Positions 24,053-30,659 of a DNA stretch of 30,659 nt are shown one piece after another. The position numbers and the translations under genes were made by a program. The stretch is from CACORA01 sp044234625 (lineage in GTDB: Bacteria > Planctomycetota > Planctomycetia > Pirellulales > UBA1268): contig JBIIIP010000024.1 of NCBI GenBank assembly GCA_044234625.1, positions 1-30,659 on the forward strand, read 5' to 3'. The notes under the pieces are model-generated. The model searched no databases, was not told the DNA's origin, and saw only the letters and a list, made by a program, of their open reading frames with translations. Within the stretch, counting starts at the first letter, position 1, and every line of letters starts with the position of its first letter.

Positions 24053-25452
24053 GGCGGCCTCCCTTCCCCGCGGCGGCGGTTGAGCCGCAGTTCGCCGAGC
24101 CATACCGTCCACTTTCCTTCCACGGCGTTCACCCGCTCCAGAAACCGCCAGACCGGACTGACGACGAACCGTAGCACCACCAGGTCGTCGTAGCCGCGGT
24201 CCAGGGCGATGCCGTAGAGCCTTGTTCGCCACTGCTCGGGAAGGATGTTTTCCCACGACCAGCGATCGGCTCCCGGTGGTCCGCCGAGCGCGGCGGCCAG
24301 CGTGTGGCGATCGTGCAGGGCGGACGGCGAGCGGAGAATCTGCAGGCTGCGGAGGATCGCATGGCTGACGACGTGGACGAGCGGAATCACACGCCACCCG
24401 ATGGCGATCTCCATAAAGATGAGTGAGGCCTGCGTCATGGAGGCGTAGGCGAGCATGCTCTTCAGGTCGGTTTGGACACGGCCCACCGTGCTGGCGTGCA
24501 ACGCCGTGGCGGCGCCGATGACGAACAGCAGCCCGCGCACCACGGGGGCCGCCTCGAGCAGCGGCCCACAGCGCAGCAGCACGTAGGCACCGGCGTGAAT
24601 CGACAGGGCGCCGTAGAAAATTGCGCTCGACGGTGTCGGGCCCTCCATCGCCCGTGGCAGCCATCCTGAGAAGGGCACCTGGGCGGTTTTGCCCATCGCG
24701 GCGAAGACGAGCAGCAGGCTCACGAGCGTGGCCGTCGAGGCGGGCACGACGCAGGCGGCATGGGGCCAGGGGCCGCGAAACAGGCGTTCGAAATCGCCAG
24801 ACCCGACGGTCGCATGCACGGCCACACCGGCCGCCAGCAGCCCAACGTCGCAGATCCGATAGGTCGCAAAGGCACGCACCGCCGCCTGGGCGGCGTTGGT
24901 GCGTTCGTGGAAAAAGCCGATCAACAGCGCGGAGGAAATACCGACGAGTTCCCAGCCCGCGAACAGCACGTCGATGCTGCCCGCGAGGACCATCAGGTTC
25001 ATCCCCGTGCCGAACACGGCCAGGAGCACGAAAAACCGCGTGAATCCTGGCTCGCGGTGGAGATATTTGCCCGCGAAAGCGTTGATCAGGACGCACAGGC
25101 CGGTCGAGAAGCAGACGTACGGCACCGACAGCCCGTCGGCCACGAGATCGACCGTCGCTTCATGGTGCCCGACGGCGAACCAGGTGCCCAGGTGCACGGT
25201 TTCCGGCGTGAAACCGTTGCCGGCCAGAGCGGTGAGCAAGAGGACGGCCGCCAGAAAAGCAGCGCCAAAACCGGTTCCGACGATGCGCGTGGATGTCCGC
25301 TCGCTGAGCGGCCGGCCGACGATCGCCGGGACCCCGATCGCCGCCAGGGTCAGGGCGGGCGCCGCGAGTTGTGCGACCACGAGGAGGGCTGCCACGTCGT
25401 GGATCGCGAACGAGCGGCCCGCGAGGGCATCGAGGAAGGCCACGGTGTTCAT
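24049..25452 (-). CDS. dabB: DabB-like NuoL-family proton-conducting subunit
   Basis: A 467-residue membrane protein of the NuoL/MrpA-like family with about 12-13 helices. Residues expected for the proton path are kept: E168 in FAGWELVG, K255 in MGKTAQVPFSGWLP and K331 in TDLKSMLAYASMTQ. DabB partners DabA in the DAB system, in which proton movement is thought to drive one-way hydration of CO2 to bicarbonate in the cytoplasm. The start is the ATG at 25452, overlapping the dabA stop by 4 bp (ATGA); the end overlaps the NuoM-like gene by 4 bp. The longer frame to 26190 is antisense-like noise within dabA. It is shorter than NuoL (~610), as usual for DabB-type proteins, lacking the long lateral helix. 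Confidence 0.9.
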   Translation of the reverse strand: MNTVAFLDALAGRSFAIHDVAALLVVAQLAAPALTLAAIGVPAIVGRPLSERTSTRIVGTGFGAAFLAAVLLLTALAGNGFTPETVHLGTWFAVGHHEATVDLVADGLSVPYVCFSTGLCVLINAFAGKYLHREPGFTRFFVLLAVFGTGMNLMVLAGSIDVLFAGWELVGISSALLIGFFHERTNAAQAAVRAFATYRICDVGLLAAGVAVHATVGSGDFERLFRGPWPHAACVVPASTATLVSLLLVFAAMGKTAQVPFSGWLPRAMEGPTPSSAIFYGALSIHAGAYVLLRCGPLLEAAPVVRGLLFVIGAATALHASTVGRVQTDLKSMLAYASMTQASLIFMEIAIGWRVIPLVHVVSHAILRSLQILRSPSALHDRHTLAAALGGPPGADRWSWENILPEQWRTRLYGIALDRGYDDLVVLRFVVSPVWRFLERVNAVEGKWTVWLGELRLNRRRGEGRPP

Positions 25453-28322
25453 GCCTGGCGGCCTCCGGTCAGGGCCGCGGTGACGCGGGCGGGCGGCAGA
25501 TGGCCGCGCTGGCCGGAAAACCAATCCACCGACCGCCCCACGGTGGCGATGTGCCTCGATTCGGGAGCATAGGGAATGAATCTTCCCTGCTCGAAGAGCG
25601 ACAGGCGGGAGCCATTCCAGGCGACGAGTTGCACCCACTCGTTGGCGATCAGCCGCTGCATCGCGGGAACCCGCTCGGCTGCCTTCAGGATCCTCTCGGC
25701 CGGAGCATCGATCACGAAGAGCAGCCGCACCGGCTCGTGGATCTCCACCGCCTGCCATGGCAGGCCCGTGCGCAGATCGCTGGCGTGGCCGTCCATCACC
25801 CCGATGAGGCCGGTGATGTTGTGGGGAAGTTTGGAGCCGCAGCCGTAGCCGATGGGATCGATGCGAGAGAACGAATAGGCCAAATTGATGCCGGCACCGA
25901 CCGGCCCCACGGCCGCCAGAGTGCGGGTGAGGATGGCGCCGTCGGGGTCGTCGTCGGGGTCGTAGGAAACGAGGAAGGCACGGCGGTCGAGAAACAGGCC
26001 TCGGGTGCGCCACCGCCGGCCGACGACGCACAGCGCATTGGTCGCATGCCCCAGTTCGGGGCGCACCTGGGCGAGATCGTTCGCGCGGCTCTCCGTGCAC
26101 CGCAGCGCCTCGGCGGGTGTGACGTCGAGCGGCACCGAGTCGAAGCGTCGGCAGCGTTCCTGCGCGTCGGCCGCACGGGCCGCGGTGCACGCCTGCTGCA
26201 GCTTGGTGAAGTCCGCGCGATGTGTCGCGGGAAGACGATCGACGTCGAAAAACACGATGCCGTTCGAGCAGGTGTCGTGCATGCCCGCCACGAAGAGCGT
26301 GTCGTCGGGAATCGTCAGCCCCGCTCCCCGGAGGACCACGCGGACCCGGGGGTCGTTGGCCAGCGTGGCGAAGACGCGGGCATTGGGGCCACCTCGGCCG
26401 CCGCCGCAGGCGCCGCAGTCGTAGGCGCTTTCGTGGGGGTTGTTGAGGCTTGTCGAGCCGTGACCGAGGACGGCCACGAGGCGGGCGAAGCGTCGCGTCA
26501 GGCCGATGTCTTCGAGCACGCGGGCGACGATCCGCGCCATTTCGTCAACCGAAAACCCGGGCCAGGTGCCGTCGGGAAGCGGGCGGTCGTCGGTGCGCTC
26601 GATATGCAGCCGCGTATGCACACGGCGCCGGCTGAAATCGGCCGTTCGTCGCGCGAACAGGCCCGTCAGTCGCGGAAAGACGACGCCGGCGACCAAAGGC
26701 ACGGCCGCCAGCGCTCCCCCCATGGCGGTGAGCAGTCCGCCGCGCAGCAGCGTGTGGCTGCCGGTGGCGGCACCGCCGCGCATCCTGCCGAACCAGCGCC
26801 GGACAGCCTGTCGCAAGCGATTGCGGTGCTCGGTGCCGGCGGCTGGCACTTCGACGACGGTGTGCTCGGGCCGCATCGCGATAGGGCACAGTGGCGTGGC
26901 GTGCCAATCGTCGATGCCGTGGTAATACATCGGCACGGCAAAGAAGCCCGCGGTGCCGAAGGTCTCGCAGCCGGGCGCGAGTTCCTCGAGATGGCGCCGC
27001 AGCGACTCGCACCGTTCATCCATGCACAGCACCACCTGCAGCACAGGGGGGGGATCGGGCGGCGGCGTCGCCACGCCGTCCTGCGCGGCCAGAGCGTCCA
27101 GGAACGTGATGCGGAGCCGGCGCTCGTACGCCAGGTGAAACAGCCGCCGGCGCGTCAGTTGGTCGAAACCCTGCACGGTTCGCTCGAGCCGGATGAGCTC
27201 GTTTTCGTCGAGAGTCCGGATGGCTTGGGCCGGGAGGTCGGCAAGCATCGCCACCTGGCAGAGCAGAAATGCCCGCGACACGCTGCCCGGGACGGACCGG
27301 CGGGGATAACGGTCGCGGAGTTCGGCATACATCCCGGCGACATGTCCCGCGTGGCCGAGCCGGGCCGCTGCCCATTCGGTCGCCACACGGTCGAGAACCA
27401 GCCGGAGGGCGAGAAAGTCGGCCAACCGCGCCGGCACGGGCGCGACAGGAAGGCGATCGGGTCGCTGCTCCACCTGGTGAAACATGCCTGCCCAGCCCCG
27501 CAGGGCGAGGAGCGTCTCTGCCAAGGCAGCGGCCCGGGTGGAGGCGGGCACCCCGAGTCGGGTGATCTCGTCGGCGATCACGTCGATGGCGTCGCGGCCG
27601 CGGAGCGATGCCAGCGCGGCCGGGACCCGGGACGCCCATGGTTCGGCCGGACCGGCGCGGCCCGCAAAAAGCCTTGCCACCGCATCGAGGAGACCGCGGT
27701 CGCGGCCAGGCATCGGCCAGGCCGCGACGCCCTGGTCGAGGAAGGCCGCGCACAGGCGGATCACCAGCGGATGCACCAGGGCGTCTGTGTCGAGCGCCGG
27801 ATCCGCGGCCACGATGAGATCCCGAGGGCGTGGTGGGGGGCGGACGTCGACCACGGCCGGACGAACGAGCGCCACCGCTTCCATGCAAGCATGCCAGAGG
27901 TCCTCCGAGGCGTCTCCCTTGAAGGGCTCCCGCTCGGTGAGCGTCCAGCGCACCGCTACATCGTCTTCCTGCCGCACCGTGTGCTCGAGAAGCGTGGCCA
28001 GCAGATCGCGCACCGAGATCCTTCCCGCCGCCAGCCTCTCGGCGCCGTGCGGGCCGAGATCGGCATCGAGGACGGCGTGCAGATCGACGCGATGGATGCG
28101 GCCGCGGGAGTATTCGTCGCGGTAGGCCGACTCGGGCAGAAAGGGTTCGGTGCCGAAGGTCCGCGCGGCATCGAGCACCGCCTGCCCAAAAGGGCGGTCT
28201 TCGAAGCCCTGAAGGATGTTCTGGGCCACGAAGACATCGATCGGCCCCTGCGTCGGCAAGAGCCTCGCGGTGGAGGCGATGAGGCCCGCGATCTCATCGC
28301 GAGTCGGCACCGGGTTTGGCAT
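25449..28322 (-). CDS. dabA: DabA, DUF2309 zinc protein of the DAB inorganic-carbon uptake complex
   Basis: A 957-residue protein of the DUF2309 family. The beta-carbonic-anhydrase-like zinc site is complete: C433 and D435 in LCMDERCES, H621 in GHGST, and C636 in YDCGACGG, with the same 15-residue His-Cys spacing as in Halothiobacillus DabA. DabA is expected to convert CO2 to bicarbonate at the membrane-cytoplasm face, energised by DabB. The start is the ATG at 28322 (MPNPVPTRDEI), where family similarity begins. The frame is open to 28520, but that part overlaps the small upstream gene and is Arg/Pro-rich. It is the first gene of the four-gene operon with DabB, a NuoM-like subunit and SulP. 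It follows the small secreted-protein gene by 124 bp, with no clear terminator between them. Confidence 0.94.
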   Translation of the reverse strand: MPNPVPTRDEIAGLIASTARLLPTQGPIDVFVAQNILQGFEDRPFGQAVLDAARTFGTEPFLPESAYRDEYSRGRIHRVDLHAVLDADLGPHGAERLAAGRISVRDLLATLLEHTVRQEDDVAVRWTLTEREPFKGDASEDLWHACMEAVALVRPAVVDVRPPPRPRDLIVAADPALDTDALVHPLVIRLCAAFLDQGVAAWPMPGRDRGLLDAVARLFAGRAGPAEPWASRVPAALASLRGRDAIDVIADEITRLGVPASTRAAALAETLLALRGWAGMFHQVEQRPDRLPVAPVPARLADFLALRLVLDRVATEWAAARLGHAGHVAGMYAELRDRYPRRSVPGSVSRAFLLCQVAMLADLPAQAIRTLDENELIRLERTVQGFDQLTRRRLFHLAYERRLRITFLDALAAQDGVATPPPDPPPVLQVVLCMDERCESLRRHLEELAPGCETFGTAGFFAVPMYYHGIDDWHATPLCPIAMRPEHTVVEVPAAGTEHRNRLRQAVRRWFGRMRGGAATGSHTLLRGGLLTAMGGALAAVPLVAGVVFPRLTGLFARRTADFSRRRVHTRLHIERTDDRPLPDGTWPGFSVDEMARIVARVLEDIGLTRRFARLVAVLGHGSTSLNNPHESAYDCGACGGGRGGPNARVFATLANDPRVRVVLRGAGLTIPDDTLFVAGMHDTCSNGIVFFDVDRLPATHRADFTKLQQACTAARAADAQERCRRFDSVPLDVTPAEALRCTESRANDLAQVRPELGHATNALCVVGRRWRTRGLFLDRRAFLVSYDPDDDPDGAILTRTLAAVGPVGAGINLAYSFSRIDPIGYGCGSKLPHNITGLIGVMDGHASDLRTGLPWQAVEIHEPVRLLFVIDAPAERILKAAERVPAMQRLIANEWVQLVAWNGSRLSLFEQGRFIPYAPESRHIATVGRSVDWFSGQRGHLPPARVTAALTGGRQA

Positions 28323-28446
28323 GGAAGCGTCGATGGCTGGTGGATCCGCGAGGCCACGGCTCGCGGCGCTGGCCGCGGACCGGGGTTTTCTTCCGCCTGG
28401 AAGCACGAACGGGAGCAGTGCGGCGGCACGTTGCCGCGGCACCGCC

Positions 28447-28785
28447 TCAGGCGGAGGGCGGCCCGCGAACCGGGAGAAGTGGCCGGGCGAATCGCGGTGG
28501 CCGCGCGGTGGCCGCGGCATGGGCGAGGGTGAAACGATGCACCGTCAGGCCGACGCACGGCATGTCCTCGACGCACGCCAGCAGTTTCGAGTCGGGAACT
28601 TCCTCCTCGCGCTCCTCCTCCGGCGACCCGCTGCACGGATCGCCGGTATCCTTCGCTGCCGTCTGCTGCTTCACGGAGCCCTGATCGACGTTGCCGTCGG
28701 TGGCTGAAGTTCCGGCCGGCACTCCGGCAAGCAGCATGGCCAGCGCGGTGAGCAGCACGAAGGCGGGGGAGAGGAGCAACCGCAT
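28447..28785 (-). CDS. Small putative secreted or envelope protein, function unknown
   Basis: A 112-residue product not recognised as any family. Residues 1-27 look like a Sec signal peptide (MRLLLSPAFVLLTALAMLLAG followed by VPAGTSA), with a hydrophobic core and probable Ala-x-Ala-like cleavage. The mature part has an acidic stretch (EEEREEEVPD) and three cysteines (51, 71, 77), the last two in ACVEDMPCV, which might form a disulfide. The rest is Ala/Arg/Pro-rich. The ATG at 28785 has no clear ribosome binding site. It lies between the cytochrome b-c gene and dabA on the same strand, and its stop codon sits in a small CCGCC/GGCGG inverted repeat (28442-28454). It may be a real small gene, or a chance frame with a convincing leader. 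Confidence 0.5.
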   Translation of the reverse strand: MRLLLSPAFVLLTALAMLLAGVPAGTSATDGNVDQGSVKQQTAAKDTGDPCSGSPEEEREEEVPDSKLLACVEDMPCVGLTVHRFTLAHAAATARPPRFARPLLPVRGPPSA

Positions 28786-28810
28786 GGCGTCTACGCTACT
28801 ACCGCCCTTA

Positions 28811-28842
28811 TTGCGGGGTCAACTGGTTGCGGGGTCAACTGG
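28811..28842. repeat. Tandem duplication of a 16-bp unit upstream of the small secreted-protein gene
   Basis: The 16-base unit TTGCGGGGTCAACTGG occurs twice in tandem without a spacer (28811-28826, 28827-28842). Each unit contains GTTG...CAAC-type inverted ends across the junction. It sits 26-57 bp upstream of the small gene's ATG and after the cytochrome b-c stop. It could be a paired binding site or a simple slippage duplication. Confidence 0.6.
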
Positions 28843-28856
28843 CGGGGCATGGGCAG

Positions 28857-30659
28857 TCAGTTCCCGCCGTCCGCCGGGAGCGGTCGATACCAGGTCTCGC
28901 GCAGCCAGTCGGCCAACATTTCCACCTGCTGCCGGGTGAGTATCGGCGCGGCGCCCGCGGCGGCCTTGCCGAAGCTCGGCATGCGATCGTTGGTGTCGCC
29001 GTAGTACCGCTCGTGGGTGGGGTCTTCGATGATCCCCACCAGCCAGTCGCGCGATCCCCAGCCGGTGAGGTCGGGGGCCGTTCCCGGTTCGGTGCCGTTG
29101 TCGTGAAACCTGTGGCAGCTGCCGCAGCGGTCGCCGTCGGCGATCAGCTTTCGCCCCTCTTCGGTGTCGGCCGCCGCGGCCTGCGGGTCGGTTCGTCCCG
29201 CTTCCGCGGCGAGCGCCGCGATCACCGCCTCGATCTGGGCGGGCTTCCAGGTATCGCTGTCGGTCATCTCGCCGGTGACGTACGACACCATGTCGCCCTC
29301 CTTGTGGGCCGTGTTGCCGAAATATTCAGGCCCGCCCACCCTGTGTGGATCGAGGAGGCCACGGGCCCAGGCGGCGTTGCCGAAGCCGAAGAGATTCGCC
29401 GCCGACGCCTTGGCGAACACGGTCGCCGCCTGCGGGGCCTCGGGATCGATATGGGCGTGGCAACTCGCGCAGTGCTGGGCGAAAAGCAGCGGGCCCCGGC
29501 TCTTGGGATCGCTGCGGACTAGCTCCAGCATCCCGGCGGGAGGAATTCTCTCGGGGCGGCCGGCCAATTCGATCGCGCGGGCCGCATCGAGTTTGGCCTG
29601 CCGCGACGCGTCGAGGAAGGCCTGCGAATGACGCACCTTCTCCAGCGTGTGGAGCTGCTTCGTGATGGCCGCGATCCGCGCTGCATCGTGGCCCAGGGCG
29701 GCGGCGATTTTCTCCTCGTCGCCGCCGGTCTCGTCGAAGAGTTTCTGGGCGTCAGCCAGCGCGGCCTTGTCGACCCACAGCGCGTAATAGTCTTCGTTCA
29801 GCGCGAGCGCCGTGAGCAGGCCGGCGCCGGCGATGATGCCCAGCGTGAAGGCGACGTTGAAGCGATGGCCGAGGTTCCAGCGGCCGATGATCGGCATCAG
29901 GAACATCACTCCCATGATGAGCCCGGGCACCACGATCGCGCCGAGGAATTCGCCCGTCGCCCCCCAGCCCTCGAAGACCTTGAGGAATTGGAAGAGAAAA
30001 AGGAAATACCACTCCGGCCGCGCGGCCGCATACGGCAGCGACGGATCGGCGGGGGCGCCGAGCTCGGCGCCGAGGTGGCCCGTGTGGACCGGCTCGCCCG
30101 CGAGCATCGCCTTCAAGGCCGGCACGAGGATCACGCCGAGCACGACGGCCATCACGGCGAGCATCGCCACGGCGTCCTTGAGCACCTGGTCGGGCCAGAA
30201 CATGGCGTCGGGGCGGGTGAACGGCTGCTTCGCGTGGAGGCCGTGCTTGCGAAACAGCGCCAGGTGCACGACGAGCATCACGACCAGCGCCCCCGGCAGG
30301 AAGCCGGCATGGAGGGCGAAGAAGCGGGTCAGCGTGTGGTGGCCGTATTCGCTGCCGCCGATCACGAGCTGCTGGATCGAAGGCCCGATGCCGGGCACGA
30401 TGCCGGCGAGGTTGGTGGCCACGATCGTGGCCCAATAGCCCTTCTGGTCCCAGGGCAGGAGATAGCCGGTGAGCGCCATGCCGAGGACGAGCATCATGAG
30501 CACGAGGCCGAGCCAAAAATTCACCTCCCGCGGCGCGCGGTAGGCGCCGTCGATCACCACCTGGAGCAGATGCAGCGCGAGCAGCACCACCATCGCCTGC
30601 GCCATGAAGTGATGGATCCCGCGGAGCAGCCAGCCACCGGCCATCTCGTGCTGGATGTA
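28857..30659 (-). CDS. Cytochrome b fused to di-haem cytochrome c (cytochrome bc-type complex), N-terminus beyond window
   Basis: The frame stays open to the right edge, where YIQHE precedes the visible methionine, so the first helix is cut off; about 600 residues are present. Numbered from that methionine, the b-haem ligands are H11 and H25 in one helix and H112 and H127 in the next (14- and 15-residue spacing, as in cytochrome b/b6). PEWYFLFLFQFLK at 210-222 is the quinol-site PEWY motif. After the membrane part (to ~285) and a helical linker come two CxxCH sites, CASCH (~392-396) and CGSCH (~507-511). The fusion would pass electrons from quinol through b haems to its own c haems in the envelope. 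Cytochrome b/c fusions are known in planctomycetes. Its Rieske partner is probably encoded upstream, outside the window. Confidence 0.93.
   Translation of the reverse strand, partial: YIQHEMAGGWLLRGIHHFMAQAMVVLLALHLLQVVIDGAYRAPREVNFWLGLVLMMLVLGMALTGYLLPWDQKGYWATIVATNLAGIVPGIGPSIQQLVIGGSEYGHHTLTRFFALHAGFLPGALVVMLVVHLALFRKHGLHAKQPFTRPDAMFWPDQVLKDAVAMLAVMAVVLGVILVPALKAMLAGEPVHTGHLGAELGAPADPSLPYAAARPEWYFLFLFQFLKVFEGWGATGEFLGAIVVPGLIMGVMFLMPIIGRWNLGHRFNVAFTLGIIAGAGLLTALALNEDYYALWVDKAALADAQKLFDETGGDEEKIAAALGHDAARIAAITKQLHTLEKVRHSQAFLDASRQAKLDAARAIELAGRPERIPPAGMLELVRSDPKSRGPLLFAQHCASCHAHIDPEAPQAATVFAKASAANLFGFGNAAWARGLLDPHRVGGPEYFGNTAHKEGDMVSYVTGEMTDSDTWKPAQIEAVIAALAAEAGRTDPQAAAADTEEGRKLIADGDRCGSCHRFHDNGTEPGTAPDLTGWGSRDWLVGIIEDPTHERYYGDTNDRMPSFGKAAAGAAPILTRQQVEMLADWLRETWYRPLPADGGN

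Noticed and set aside
28323..28520. Upstream extension of DabA by 66 residues
   Set aside because: The extra part is Arg/Pro-rich, overlaps the small upstream gene and precedes where DUF2309 similarity begins.
25371..28532. 1053-codon plus-strand frame across dabA
   Set aside because: It is antisense to the DabA gene, which has a complete zinc site. The plus-strand translation is low-complexity and matches nothing recognisable.

Overview
The window is high-GC DNA (by eye about two thirds G+C) from a bacterium that is most likely a planctomycete of the Pirellulales type. The markers for this are a DUF1080-ThuA fusion, a protein with the N-terminal motif and kinase-like fold typical of planctomycete Ser/Thr kinases, a cytochrome b fused to a di-haem cytochrome c, and non-canonical c-type cytochromes. 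This assignment rests on gene content and is not proven. No tRNA, rRNA, CRISPR array, transposase or integrase was seen. No gene-free stretch exceeds 300 bases; the longest is 20370-20651 (282 bp).

Layout. Positions 1-1525 (+) hold the 3' part of a DUF1080-ThuA gene and a small 2Fe-2S ferredoxin. Positions 1655-8527 (-) hold seven consecutive co-directional genes. In transcription order they are an ABC ATPase, two ABC-2 type permeases, a TIM-barrel isomerase-like protein, a UbiA-family prenyltransferase resembling EboC, a second TIM-barrel protein and an EboF-like phosphodiesterase. They look like an exporter coupled to part of the Ebo metabolite-traffic system. Positions 8585-10649 (+) hold ispF and cysS. 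Positions 10735-13598 (-) hold a di-haem cytochrome followed by a clear intrinsic terminator and then thiC. mgtE (+) diverges from the cytochrome across a short region with a near-perfect palindrome. Positions 15031-18979 (-) hold a DAHP synthase and a large membrane-anchored pseudokinase. A glutamate dehydrogenase-type gene (+) follows at 19131-20369.

Positions 20652-28322 (-) hold a tightly overlapping four-gene operon. In transcription order it is dabA, dabB (NuoL-like), a second NuoM-like membrane subunit, and a SulP transporter carrying STAS and apparent PII-like domains. Each junction is a 4-bp ATGA overlap. This is an enlarged DAB-type inorganic-carbon uptake locus with a second bicarbonate-type transporter built in. 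Upstream lie a small putative secreted protein and a cytochrome b / cytochrome c fusion cut by the right edge.

A dispersed palindromic repeat occurs in two convergent intergenic regions (1541-1626 and 20427-20468). The two most interesting regions are the ABC-Ebo-like directon and the extended DAB/SulP operon.
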